Of a DNA stretch of 64,000 nucleotides, positions 1-7,777 are shown one piece after another. Every line of letters starts with the position of its first letter. The first letter of the stretch is position 1. The notes under the pieces were generated by a model. The model saw nothing but the letters and a program-made list of their open reading frames with translations. It was not told the origin of the DNA and did no database searches. The translations under genes and the position numbers were made by a program. The stretch is taken from the NCBI RefSeq assembly GCF_002094305.1, contig NZ_LWTX01000010.1, forward strand, positions 100,594-164,593, written 5' to 3'. Source of the DNA: Prescottella equi (GTDB lineage Bacteria > Actinomycetota > Actinomycetes > Mycobacteriales > Mycobacteriaceae).

Positions 1-459
1 CTCGCGGGCGGTACCGAGTTGGTGCTCGCCACCGACCTGGTGGTGGCCTCGCGTGAGGCCCGTTTCGGTATCCCCGAGGTCAAGCGCGGGTTGGCCGCCG
101 GTGCGGGAGGGCTCCTGCGTCTGCCTCAGAGGATTCCGTATCAGAAGGCGATGGAGTACGCGCTCACCGGCGACCCGTTCACCGCCGAGGAGGCCGCCGC
201 ATACGGTTTCGTCAACACGCTGACCGAACCCGGCGGTGCACTCGCCGGCGCCCTCGCGTTGGCGGACCGGATCACCGCCAACGGGCCACTCGCCGTCGCG
301 AAGACGAAGGAGGTACTCGTCCGATCCGGCGAGTGGGCCGCCGACGAGGCGTTCGCCCGGCAGCTCGAGGTGATCGGGCCGGTCTTCGGTTCCGAGGACG
401 CGCGCGAGGGTGCCACCGCCTTCGCGGAGAAGCGCGCACCCGTGTGGAAGGGGCGTTGA
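1..459 (+). CDS. Enoyl-CoA hydratase/isomerase (crotonase) family, 3' part only
   Basis: The gene is cut by the left window edge and only about 152 C-terminal residues are visible. The frame is open from base 1 and opens with AGGTELVLATDLVVAS, the crotonase segment after the first oxyanion-hole loop. FGIPEVKRGL follows, where family members carry the second oxyanion glycine and, in many hydratases, a catalytic Glu. Crotonases hydrate or isomerise enoyl-CoA thioesters, usually in fatty-acid or steroid side-chain beta-oxidation; the exact substrate cannot be read from this fragment. The C-terminus ends in the usual helical trimerisation part (EDAREGATAFAEKRAPVW). The stop codon is followed within a few bases by the deaminase gene, so the two are probably co-transcribed. 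Confidence 0.9.
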   Translation, partial: LAGGTELVLATDLVVASREARFGIPEVKRGLAAGAGGLLRLPQRIPYQKAMEYALTGDPFTAEEAAAYGFVNTLTEPGGALAGALALADRITANGPLAVAKTKEVLVRSGEWAADEAFARQLEVIGPVFGSEDAREGATAFAEKRAPVWKGR

Positions 460-464
460 CGATC

Positions 465-1433
465 GTGGGCGTGACACCTTTCGCGGAGCTGCACATGCAC
501 ATCGAGGGTGCGCTGGGGCCGGAGCTGATCTTCGCGCTGGCCGAGCGCAACCGCATGCATCTTCCCTACAGCGGGCTGGCCGACCTCGAGTCGCGCTACG
601 AGTTCACCGACCTGCAGTCTTTCCTCGATCTGTACTACGCCAACATGGCGGTGCTGCGGACCGCGGAGGATTTCGCCGACCTCACCCGCGACTACCTGCG
701 CCGCGCCGCGGCGGCCGGGGTGCGGCACGCCGAGATCTTCTTCGACCCACAGGCGCACGTCAGTCGCGGTGTCCCCCTCCAGGAGGTGCTCGACGGCCTG
801 CTCGATGCGCTCGACTCGAGCGAGCGCGAATTCGGAGTGAGCAGCGGTCTGCTCGCGGCCTTCCTCCGAGACCAGCCGGTGCACGACGCCGAGGAGACGC
901 TCGGGGAACTGCTGCGCCTGCGAGCGCCGCTACTCGGTGTGGGCCTCGATTCGGCGGAGGTCGGCTATCCGCCGACGCTGTTCGAGGACGTGTTCGCACG
1001 GGCGCGGGCCGAGGGCCTGCACGTGGTGGCGCATGCGGGGGAGGAGGGGCCACCCGAGTACATCTGGCAGGCGCTCGATCTGCTCGGCGCCGAGCGGATC
1101 GATCACGGCGTGCGCTGTCTCGAGGACCCGGCCCTGGTGGCGCGTCTGGTGGACGAGGAGATTCCGTTGACGGTGTGCCCGCTGTCCAACGTGCGCCTGC
1201 GCGTGGTGGATACGATCGACGACCATCCGCTGCGGACGATGCTCCGGGCCGGTCTGCGCGTCACCGTCAACTCCGACGACCCGGCGTACTTCGGCGGGGA
1301 CGTCGGCGAGAACTTCGCTCAACTTCGGCGCGGAATCGGCCTCACGGACGACGAGGTCGAGAAGTTGGCGCGGAACTCGATCGAGGCATCGTTCGCGAGT
1401 GATGCGAGAAAGGCGGAGCTGCTCGCCGTCTGA
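465..1433 (+). CDS. Adenine deaminase-type amidohydrolase (adenosine deaminase superfamily)
   Basis: A 322-residue TIM-barrel metal-dependent deaminase. Visible hallmarks are the metal-binding HMHIEGAL motif near the N-terminus, VAHAGEEGPPEYIW (zinc His and catalytic Glu), the IDHGVR His, and VNSDDPAYFGG with the catalytic and metal Asp. GLDSAEVGYPP is the form I remember from the microbial adenine deaminase subgroup rather than true adenosine deaminases (which read LAGNE there), so adenine to hypoxanthine plus ammonia in purine salvage is the best guess. Start: GTG 465 is preferred, with a GGAAGGGG stretch about 11 bases upstream; TTG 456 and GTG 471 are alternatives. The gene follows the crotonase gene almost directly and ends before a long palindrome at 1471. 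Confidence 0.88.
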   Translation: MGVTPFAELHMHIEGALGPELIFALAERNRMHLPYSGLADLESRYEFTDLQSFLDLYYANMAVLRTAEDFADLTRDYLRRAAAAGVRHAEIFFDPQAHVSRGVPLQEVLDGLLDALDSSEREFGVSSGLLAAFLRDQPVHDAEETLGELLRLRAPLLGVGLDSAEVGYPPTLFEDVFARARAEGLHVVAHAGEEGPPEYIWQALDLLGAERIDHGVRCLEDPALVARLVDEEIPLTVCPLSNVRLRVVDTIDDHPLRTMLRAGLRVTVNSDDPAYFGGDVGENFAQLRRGIGLTDDEVEKLARNSIEASFASDARKAELLAV

Positions 1434-1470
1434 CCGAGCGGCGCCGACGCCTGTCGGTGTCTCCGCAGAC

Positions 1471-1508
1471 GAATGGGCCCGGCCACCTCGAGGTGGCCGG
1501 GCCCATTC
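1471..1508. terminator. Perfect 19-bp palindrome between convergent genes
   Basis: The arm GAATGGGCCCGGCCACCTC is followed directly by its exact reverse complement, with no spacer. It sits between the convergent deaminase and GlsB-type genes, so a bidirectional transcription terminator is the likely role. There is no U-tract, as is common in actinobacteria. Confidence 0.7.
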
Positions 1509-1522
1509 CGTGATCGTGGCCG

Positions 1523-1783
1523 TCAGCGTCGACCGGTGACCAGCTTGACGAGGAACAGCAGAATGATCGCGCCGAACAGGCACGTGAAGAAGCTGAAGAT
1601 CAAGCCGCCGCCCTCGACGTCGAGGAACGCGCTGAGAATGAAGCCACCGATGAGACCACCGACGATGCCGACGACGACGTTGAGGATGATTCCCATCTGT
1701 TCGTCGGTCTTCATGACCTTGCTGCCGATCCAGCCGGCGAGACCGCCGATGATGATCCAACCGATGATTCCGAGAGAGAGCAT
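1523..1783 (-). CDS. GlsB/YeaQ/YmgE-family stress-response membrane protein
   Basis: An 86-residue, very hydrophobic protein with about three membrane segments and the glycine-rich pattern of the transglycosylase-associated (GlsB/YeaQ/YmgE) family: GIIGWIIIGGLAGWIG, then VVGIVGGLIGGFI, then a C-terminal segment with the basic end GRR. Members are small inner-membrane proteins induced by general or envelope stress; the biochemical activity is unclear. The ATG at 1783 is preceded by AAAGGA, which decides the start against an upstream in-frame codon. It lies in a co-oriented row with CsbD-like and Dps genes. Confidence 0.88.
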   Translation of the reverse strand: MLSLGIIGWIIIGGLAGWIGSKVMKTDEQMGIILNVVVGIVGGLIGGFILSAFLDVEGGGLIFSFFTCLFGAIILLFLVKLVTGRR

Positions 1784-1806
1784 GGCGGTCCTTTCGAGAT
1801 GAGGGC

Positions 1807-1847
1807 GGTCCGGGCCGGTCCGGGTACCCCCGACCGGCACCCGGACC
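1807..1847 (-). terminator. Hairpin downstream of the csbD-like gene
   Basis: GGTCCGGGCCGGTC pairs with GACCGG plus CCCGGACC (a two-base bulge), leaving an 11-base loop. It lies just after the csbD-like stop codon and before the GlsB-type start on the same strand, which suggests a (partial) terminator. Confidence 0.45.
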
Positions 1848-1867
1848 AGGATTCGTCCGGCGCGTGT

Positions 1868-2107
1868 CTACTGCTCGGCGCGCTGGCGCGCTTCCTGCGC
1901 GGAGGCTTCGGCTCGGGCCTTCTCGGCCTCGGCTTCCTTCTGAGCGACCTCGCGCTGCGCTTCTGCCTTGTCCTGCTGGGCCTCGCCCTCGCGGCGCAGC
2001 GAGTCCTGTCCGGTCACGGCGCCGGCAACTTCCTTCACCTTGCCCTTGATGCCTTCGACGACGCCTTCGACGGCTTCAGCGGGCCCACTCTTGCGCTGTT
2101 CGGTCAT
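1868..2107 (-). CDS. CsbD-like stress protein
   Basis: A 79-residue hydrophilic protein. The N-terminal part (GVVEGIKGKVKEVAGAVTGQDSLRREGEAQQ) matches the CsbD-like pattern of a helical KG-K-KE-G core. The rest is an Ala/Glu/Gln/Lys helix (QKEAEAEKARAEASAQEARQ) likely to form a coiled coil. CsbD proteins belong to general stress (sigma-B type) regulons; the molecular function is unknown. The start ATG 2107 has AAAGGA upstream. A 14-bp direct repeat lies 29-60 bases before the start. Confidence 0.85.
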   Translation of the reverse strand: MTEQRKSGPAEAVEGVVEGIKGKVKEVAGAVTGQDSLRREGEAQQDKAEAQREVAQKEAEAEKARAEASAQEARQRAEQ

Positions 2108-2135
2108 CGCGGTTCCTTTCCCCTCGGGGAGTTGA

Positions 2136-2167
2136 CGGTCGGGTGGATCGTTTCGGTCGGGTGGATC
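2136..2167. repeat. 14-bp direct repeat upstream of the csbD-like gene
   Basis: CGGTCGGGTGGATC occurs at 2136-2149 and again at 2154-2167, an 18-bp period. The second copy runs into the dps stop codon. Position and phasing suggest a regulator-binding or promoter element, but no known motif is recognised. Confidence 0.6.
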
Positions 2168-2705
2168 AGCGGGCCGCAGCGGCCGCCTTCTTCTCGGTGG
2201 GTTCGCCCTCGTTCGCGAGTTGCCCGCCGGAGTTCTCGAGGTGGGCGCGGACGAACCACTGGAACTTCTCCAGTTCCGCCGTCTGACCGATCAGCATGTC
2301 CTCGGTGATGGGATCGATCTCGCCGACCTTGCCGATCGCCTTCCGGTTGTCCTCGATCAGTCCGGTGTAGACCAGGTCGAGCGCCGCGAGGTGGGCCTGC
2401 GCGCTGTCGCGGCCGACCGAGTAGTCGTCCCACGACCGGTCCTTCTCGATGGCGCCCGGCGTGCCCTTGGGGGATGCGCCGAGAGCGGCGATGCGCTCGG
2501 CCGCCGCGTCCGCGTACCCGCGGACCAGTTCCACCTGCGGGTCGATCATCTCGTGCACGCCGATGAAGTTGGGTCCGACGACGTTCCAATGGATGTGCTT
2601 GAGGGTCAGATGCAGATCGTTGTAGGCGCTGAGCCGGTTCTGCAGAGTCTGGGCGACTTCGGAGCCCTGTTCGGCGGTCAGTCCCGGAACCGTGAAGTTC
2701 GTCAT
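2166..2705 (-). CDS. dps: Dps-family DNA-binding ferritin-like protein
   Basis: A 179-residue four-helix ferritin-like protein. The Dps signature is present: LTLKHIHWNVVGPNFIGVHEMIDPQVE, carrying the His, Asp and Glu ligands of the inter-subunit ferroxidase centre, then YADAAAERIAALG. Dps dodecamers oxidise and store iron with peroxide and can coat DNA. The C-terminal tail (GEPTEKKAAAAAR) is short, basic and Ala-rich, as in Dps proteins that use a C-terminal tail for DNA contact. The start ATG 2705 has AAAGGA six bases upstream. An inverted repeat lies 51-70 bases before it. It is the promoter-proximal member of the row dps, csbD-like, glsB-like. Confidence 0.93.
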   Translation of the reverse strand: MTNFTVPGLTAEQGSEVAQTLQNRLSAYNDLHLTLKHIHWNVVGPNFIGVHEMIDPQVELVRGYADAAAERIAALGASPKGTPGAIEKDRSWDDYSVGRDSAQAHLAALDLVYTGLIEDNRKAIGKVGEIDPITEDMLIGQTAELEKFQWFVRAHLENSGGQLANEGEPTEKKAAAAAR

Positions 2706-2755
2706 CGTCTGTCCTTTCGTCCTCTCCAGGTATTCCCCTTCGCCGCGGGGTTCAT

Positions 2756-2775
2756 GCATCCGATTCGCCGGATGC
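2756..2775. promoter_or_regulatory. Inverted repeat upstream of dps (candidate operator)
   Basis: GCATCCG-N6-CGGATGC, with perfect 7-bp arms, lies in the dps promoter gap. The surrounding 2776-2830 stretch is unusually AT-rich for this genome. No specific regulator is recognised. Confidence 0.4.
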
Positions 2776-2915
2776 AACCCTTATTCGGAGAAGTGATGTT
2801 GTCGTCTCCAACCGTACTACAAAATCTATGTCGCGCACGGCAGATAAGTTGCCGCAGGTCGAGCGGGGTGTTCGGCCTGCTGGTCGAGCGTGCATCCCGG
2901 TGTCAAGATCGACCG

Positions 2916-3782
2916 ATGACGAATGTCGACCAGGTGGCCGACGAGCTGTACGCGCTCGATCCCTCCGGCTTCGTCGCGGCCCGGACCACTCGGGTCGCGG
3001 AGGCGAAAGCGTCGAAGGACCGAGAGGCCGCCACCGCGATCGCGCGCCTGAAGAAGCCGACGGTGGTGGGGTGGGCTGTCAACCTCCTGGCGCGTGAACT
3101 GCCGGACGAGGTCGACGCCGTCCTCGCGCTGGGCGACGCACTCCAGAGGGCGCAGCGCCGACTCGATGCCGAGACCCTGCGCGGGCTCACCGAGCAGCGG
3201 CAGCGGTTGGTGCGTTCGCTCACGACGCGGGCGCAGAAGCTCGTGCGCGAGCACGGCCGAGCGCTGAACGAATCTGCGCTGCGGGAGGTTTCGCAAACCC
3301 TGCACGCGGCGATGGCCGACCGCGAACTCGCCGACACCGTACGTCGAGGTCGATTGCTGGGCGCAGCCACCTACAGCGGCTTCGGCCCGTCCGGGCTCGA
3401 GGCCGTCGAGGACCGGCCCGAGTCGCATCCCGGCAACCGCGAGGGCGAGAGCGAGGGCGAGGGCGGGCGTGAGGCCGAGCGCGCGGCGGAGCGCGAGCGC
3501 GCGCAGCTCGCGGCGGCCGCGGCCCGGGCCGAAGCGGAGGCCGCACAGGAGGCGCTGTCGGCGGCCGAGGACGAGTTGGCGCGCATCCGGTCCGACGTGG
3601 CCGACGGGGAACGACGTCTGCAGAGCGTGCGACGTGAACTCGCGCAGCTCGAGGAGCGTGCGGAGTTCCTGACGCGAGCGGAGGTCGCGGCCGTGGACGC
3701 GCTCGCCACCGCACACGATGCCGCCGAGCACGCGGACCGGCGCGTTGCCGACGCGGACGCTGCGGTCGCCGAACTGCGCTGA
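2916..3782 (+). CDS. Conserved hypothetical coiled-coil protein
   Basis: A 288-residue soluble protein. Residues 1-160 are helical and basic (VAEAKASKDREAATAIARLKKP, then a Q/R-rich helix). After a Gly/Glu/Ser linker (about 165-180), the rest is a long Ala/Glu/Arg coiled coil (EREARAQLA-like heptads to the C-terminus). No catalytic motif is seen. The ATG at 2916 is chosen because upstream sequence in the same frame lies in the dps promoter gap. It ends 24 bases before the MFS transporter gene on the same strand. I do not recognise the function; a nucleoid or DNA-associated role is possible but unsupported. Confidence 0.75.
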   Translation: MTNVDQVADELYALDPSGFVAARTTRVAEAKASKDREAATAIARLKKPTVVGWAVNLLARELPDEVDAVLALGDALQRAQRRLDAETLRGLTEQRQRLVRSLTTRAQKLVREHGRALNESALREVSQTLHAAMADRELADTVRRGRLLGAATYSGFGPSGLEAVEDRPESHPGNREGESEGEGGREAERAAERERAQLAAAAARAEAEAAQEALSAAEDELARIRSDVADGERRLQSVRRELAQLEERAEFLTRAEVAAVDALATAHDAAEHADRRVADADAAVAELR

Positions 3783-3806
3783 GCGCCGTCGCTAGGATCT
3801 CGTGTC

Positions 3807-5063
3807 GTGACCTCGGAGAATGTGACGACGACGCCCGATGTCGCGGGCGCCCAGCGCCGGGTGCTGGCGGTGCTGGTGACCGCGCAGATCCTCAGCGGTG
3901 CCGGGCTCGCTGCCGGGATCACCGTCGGTGCCCTGCTCGCCCAGGACATGCTGGGCGGTACCGGGCTCGCGGGCGTCCCCAGTGCGCTGTTCACGATCGG
4001 CTCCGCCGCGGCGGCGGTGGCCGTCGGTCGGCTCTCGCAACGCCTCGGTCGCCGGGCCGGCCTGGCCGCGGGATACGGCGTCGGCGCCCTCGGCAGCGTG
4101 GGCGTGGTGGCCGCGGCTGCGGTCGACAACGTCGTGTTGCTGCTGATCGCGCTGTTCGTCTACGGGGCGGGGACGGCGACGAATCTGCAGGCGCGTTATG
4201 CAGGAGCCGATCTGGCCGAGCCCGCGCATCGTGGCCGGGCGGTGAGCACCGTGCCCGTCGCGACGACCCTCGGCGCCGTCGTGGGCCCGAATCTGGTGAC
4301 GGTGATGGGCCGTGTCGCCGACGGCCTCGGAATCCCCGCGCTCGCAGGACCGTTCATCCTGGCCGCCGTCGCGTACGCGGCGGCCGCGGCGGTGTTGTGG
4401 TCGATGCTGCGACCGGATCCCTTGTTGCTCGCCCGCGACATCGACGCCGCGGCGGGCGAATTCGTCTCGAGCGCCGCGGGCAGTGCGGACGAGGAGGCGG
4501 CGGCCCGGACCTGGAACCCGTCGGTGACCCTCGGAGCGACGGTCATGGTCCTCACCCAACTCGTGATGGTTGCGGTCATGACGATGACCCCGATCCACAT
4601 GCTCCACCACGGTCACGGCACGGGCGCCGCAGGGCTGGTCATCGCGATCCACGTCGCGGCGATGTACCTGCCGTCGCCGCTGTCGGGACGACTCGCGGAC
4701 CGGTTCGGCCCGCGTCCGGTCGCGGGCGCAGCCGCGCTGACCATGCTGGCCGCCGGTGTCACTGCCGCGGCGGCGCCGGCGGAGTCGGTCCCCGCGCTCG
4801 CCGTCGCACTCGCCCTTCTCGGCCTGGGCTGGAACTTCGGACTCGTCAGCGGAACCGCGATCATCACCGACTCCGTGCCGATCGCCACCCGCGCCCGCAC
4901 CCAGGGGACCGTGGACCTCACGATCGCGATCGCCGGCGCCGGCGGCGGATTGACGTCGGGCATGGTCGTCGGAGCCGCGAGCTACGGCTGGCTGGCAATC
5001 CTCGGTGGGCTGGTCTCCCTGCTGATCGTCCCGGCGCTCGCGGTGCACGCGCGTCGGTCTTGA
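3807..5063 (+). CDS. MFS transporter
   Basis: A 418-residue integral membrane protein with about 12 hydrophobic segments in two halves. The major-facilitator loop-2 motif appears as GRLSQRLGRRAGL after segment 2 and again as GRLADRFGPRPV in the second half, both followed by membrane helices. A long cytoplasmic stretch around residues 205-240 (LLARDIDAAAGEF...) separates the halves. Such proteins exchange small solutes or export drugs using the proton gradient; no substrate can be assigned. The start is GTG 3807 with only a weak AGGA upstream. A strong hairpin follows the stop codon. Confidence 0.9.
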   Translation: MTSENVTTTPDVAGAQRRVLAVLVTAQILSGAGLAAGITVGALLAQDMLGGTGLAGVPSALFTIGSAAAAVAVGRLSQRLGRRAGLAAGYGVGALGSVGVVAAAAVDNVVLLLIALFVYGAGTATNLQARYAGADLAEPAHRGRAVSTVPVATTLGAVVGPNLVTVMGRVADGLGIPALAGPFILAAVAYAAAAAVLWSMLRPDPLLLARDIDAAAGEFVSSAAGSADEEAAARTWNPSVTLGATVMVLTQLVMVAVMTMTPIHMLHHGHGTGAAGLVIAIHVAAMYLPSPLSGRLADRFGPRPVAGAAALTMLAAGVTAAAAPAESVPALAVALALLGLGWNFGLVSGTAIITDSVPIATRARTQGTVDLTIAIAGAGGGLTSGMVVGAASYGWLAILGGLVSLLIVPALAVHARRS

Positions 5064-5071
5064 GGAACGCC

Positions 5072-5107
5072 GAAGGCGGCCGACCCTTTGCAGGGGCGGC
5101 CGCCTTC
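5072..5107. terminator. Bidirectional hairpin terminator
   Basis: GAAGGCGGCCG (5072-5082) pairs exactly with CGGCCGCCTTC (5097-5107), with a short extra CCCT/AGGG pairing inside. It lies between the convergent MFS and thiolase genes. Confidence 0.75.
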
Positions 5108-5124
5108 ACTGTTCGCGTCGCGCG

Positions 5125-6297
5125 TCAGATGCGCTCGTAGATGGTGGCGTTCGCGGTGCCGCCACCCTCACACATCGTCTGCAGGCCGTAGCGGCCGCCG
5201 GTGCGCTGCAGGTGATGCACCAGCGTCGCGGCGAGACGTGCACCCGAACCGCCCAGCGGGTGGCCGAGGGCGATCGCGCCACCCAGCGGGTTCATCTTGT
5301 CCATCGACGCGCCGGTCTCGAGCTGCCACGCCATGGGCACCGAGGCGAACGCCTCGTTGACCTCGAAGGCGTCGATGTCGTCGATCGACAGTCCCGACTT
5401 CTTCAACGCCAGCGCGGTCGCCGGGATCGGCCCGGTCAGCATCTTGACCGGGTCGTCGCCGGCGACGACGGCGGTGTGGATGCGCGCGAGCGGCGTCAGG
5501 CCCAGGGCCTTGGCCTTCTCCGAGGTCATCACCAGCACCGCGGCGGCGCCGTCGGAGATCTGCGACGCGCTGCCGGCGGTGATGACGCCACCCTCGAGGA
5601 ACGGCGACTTCAGCTGCCCGAGCTTCTCGGTCGTGGAACCGCGGCGGATGCCCTCGTCGGCGGAGAACACGGTGCCGTCGGCCAGCGTGAAGGGCGCGAT
5701 CTCGGCGTCGAAGGCGCCGGCGTCCTGCGCGGCGGCGGCGCGCTCGTGCGAGGCCACCGAGTACTCGTCGAGCTGCGCGCGGGAGATGTTCCACTGCTGC
5801 GCGATCAGCTCGGAGCCGACGCCCTGGTTGAAGCGGCCGTTGAAGCCGGGCGCCTCGAGCTGCGCGGCGTAGCGCTCACGGGCCGGGCCGGCGGAATCGC
5901 CGGTACCCGGGACGTTCGAGGAGCCGAGCGGAACCGAGGTCATCATCTCGACACCGCCGGCGACGATGACGTCGGCCTGCCCGGAGATGACCGACGCGGC
6001 GGCCATCGAGATGGTCTGCTGCGACGAGCCGCACTGGCGGTCGACGGTCAGGCCGGGAACGGACTCGGGCCAGCCGGCGCCGAGGACGGCCATGCGGCCG
6101 ATGTTGCCCGTCTGCATGCCGACGCTGTTGACGTTGCCCCAGTACACGTCGTCGACGATCGCGGGATCGATCCCGGTGCGCTGAGCGATCGAGCGGAGCA
6201 CGTGGGCGGACAGCTCCACCGCGTGCACATCCGCAAGTGAACCCTTGCGCTTGCCGATGGGGGTACGTACTGCCTCGACGATTACTGCGTCACGCAT
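5125..6297 (-). CDS. Acetyl-CoA C-acyltransferase (thiolase)
   Basis: A 390-residue thiolase of normal family length. The acylated nucleophile Cys is C89 in DRQCGSSQQ. NEAFASV, GHPLGGSGAR (catalytic His) and the second Cys in MCEGGGTANA near residue 376 are all present. It catalyses thiolytic cleavage or Claisen condensation of acyl-CoA, most often the last step of beta-oxidation. N-terminal SRTPIGKR-type sequence (VRTPIGKRKG) is typical of degradative enzymes of the FadA5/FadA6 type, but chain-length preference cannot be read. ATG 6297 is the natural start. The 87-base gap upstream should carry its promoter. Confidence 0.93.
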   Translation of the reverse strand: MRDAVIVEAVRTPIGKRKGSLADVHAVELSAHVLRSIAQRTGIDPAIVDDVYWGNVNSVGMQTGNIGRMAVLGAGWPESVPGLTVDRQCGSSQQTISMAAASVISGQADVIVAGGVEMMTSVPLGSSNVPGTGDSAGPARERYAAQLEAPGFNGRFNQGVGSELIAQQWNISRAQLDEYSVASHERAAAAQDAGAFDAEIAPFTLADGTVFSADEGIRRGSTTEKLGQLKSPFLEGGVITAGSASQISDGAAAVLVMTSEKAKALGLTPLARIHTAVVAGDDPVKMLTGPIPATALALKKSGLSIDDIDAFEVNEAFASVPMAWQLETGASMDKMNPLGGAIALGHPLGGSGARLAATLVHHLQRTGGRYGLQTMCEGGGTANATIYERI

Positions 6298-6384
6298 GTC
6301 GCCTCACTCTCTCCGAAGGTAAGTGGATCGAGTGTAATCAGTTCAAGAAATATGCTGATGACCGGCCGTCGGTAACGCCGTTCT

Positions 6385-7743
6385 TCACACTGCGACGCCG
6401 GCCCGGACGATTCGGCCGACCAGCGCGAGCACGTCCCGGTCACGCCCGGCGGGACCGATCACCGAGAGCCCCACCGGTAGGCCCCCTTCGGACCGCACCG
6501 GAACGGTTGCCACCGGCAGTCCGGCGACGGTCGCCACCGTGATCAGCAGTCCCGTGGTGCGCAGCGTGGCGGCGAGGTGGACGCTTCCGGGGTCGTCGGA
6601 GGACGACGGCGCCGCCGATCCCGTGGTCGGCAGCAGCAGCACCCGGGAGCCGAGGAAGTCGCGGACGGTCTGCGCGGCCCGGCGTACGTCGGCCAGGCTG
6701 CGGTCGTACGTGGACGCCGAAACCTTGGATGCAGCAAGGAAGTTCACCCGCGCCTCGTCCGTGACCGAACCGGTCGCGGTGGACACCCAGCCGCCGTACT
6801 GCTGCCACGCCTCGTATCCCTGTACGGCGACGACCGCGTCGTACCAGTCGGGCAGCGCGGCGATGTCGAGGTCCTCCTCGGTGAGCGGCGGCAGACCGGA
6901 CCGCTTCCACTGCGCCAGCGCGGCACGCACCGCGGGCTGGACGTCGGCGTCGGCGACGGCGAGCAGTCCCGGCCAGGTGACGGCCGCGTCGAATTCGATC
7001 TCGGGTGCGGAGGGGAGGAGGGCATCGCCGACGGTGGCGAGTGTCGGCGCGTCGGCGCACACCCAGCCGACGTTGTCGAAGGTTCGCGAGAGCGGCATCG
7101 CCCCGGCTGTCGAGACCGCACCGTGCGTGGGGCCGAACCCGTACAGCCCCTGGTAGGCGGCGGGGATCCGGATCGACCCGGTGGTGTCCGGACCCAGGCC
7201 GACGGTCGCCGTGCGGCGGGCCACCGCGGTCGACGCCCCGGACGTAGCGCCGCCGGGGACGCGTCCCGAGGCGGCCGCGTTCGGAGGCGTCCCGTACGAC
7301 GTGTTGATTCCCGAGTGCCCGAACCCGAAGCCGACGGTCTGCGCGATACCGGCGACCGTCGCGCCTCCCGCGAGCAGACGAGCCACGCTGTCGGCCGTAG
7401 CGGTCTCCGTCGCCGCCTGACCGAGCCAGGCCGGGTTGCCGGCGCCGATGCGCTGTCCCTCGATCGCGAAGAGGTCGGTGACGGCGACGCGTAGGCCGCT
7501 CGTGGGGCCGGAACCGGTTGCGGGAACGAGTGGATCGCCCATGACCCGCCAGATCGACTTGTCTTCGGGGACGACGTTCCCGCCCGGCAGCGGCGGAACA
7601 CCGGGATCCTCGGGTCCGTCGCCGCAGCCCGCCGCCAGGGTGGCCCCGCCCGCGATCACGGCCACCGCGCTCGCGCGGAGGAACGCGCGGCGATCGAGTC
7701 GTGGTCGCTCCGGTCCGGTCGGCACATCGCTCAGACTAGCCAT
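6385..7743 (-). CDS. Exported amidase-signature protein with degenerate catalytic triad
   Basis: A 452-residue amidase-signature (AS) protein. The N-terminus has a twin-arginine motif (RRAFLRAS, about residues 18-25), a hydrophobic stretch and the lipobox AAGC, so it should be exported by Tat and lipid-anchored. The AS fold is clear: LRVAVTDLFAIEGQRIGAGNPAWL, then RVPGGATSGAST, then GLGPDTTGSIRIPAAYQGL. The catalytic Lys of the usual AVKD motif is Thr. The cis-Ser of GGSSGG is Ala. The nucleophile Ser in TGSIRIP is kept at the correct 24-residue spacing. AS enzymes need all three, so it is probably a pseudoenzyme, perhaps binding amides, or has altered chemistry. Start ATG 7743 fits the signal peptide. 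Confidence 0.88.
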   Translation of the reverse strand: MASLSDVPTGPERPRLDRRAFLRASAVAVIAGGATLAAGCGDGPEDPGVPPLPGGNVVPEDKSIWRVMGDPLVPATGSGPTSGLRVAVTDLFAIEGQRIGAGNPAWLGQAATETATADSVARLLAGGATVAGIAQTVGFGFGHSGINTSYGTPPNAAASGRVPGGATSGASTAVARRTATVGLGPDTTGSIRIPAAYQGLYGFGPTHGAVSTAGAMPLSRTFDNVGWVCADAPTLATVGDALLPSAPEIEFDAAVTWPGLLAVADADVQPAVRAALAQWKRSGLPPLTEEDLDIAALPDWYDAVVAVQGYEAWQQYGGWVSTATGSVTDEARVNFLAASKVSASTYDRSLADVRRAAQTVRDFLGSRVLLLPTTGSAAPSSSDDPGSVHLAATLRTTGLLITVATVAGLPVATVPVRSEGGLPVGLSVIGPAGRDRDVLALVGRIVRAGVAV

Positions 7744-7777
7744 GCGCCGACCGGTAATTCGGTCGATCGAGGCCGTG

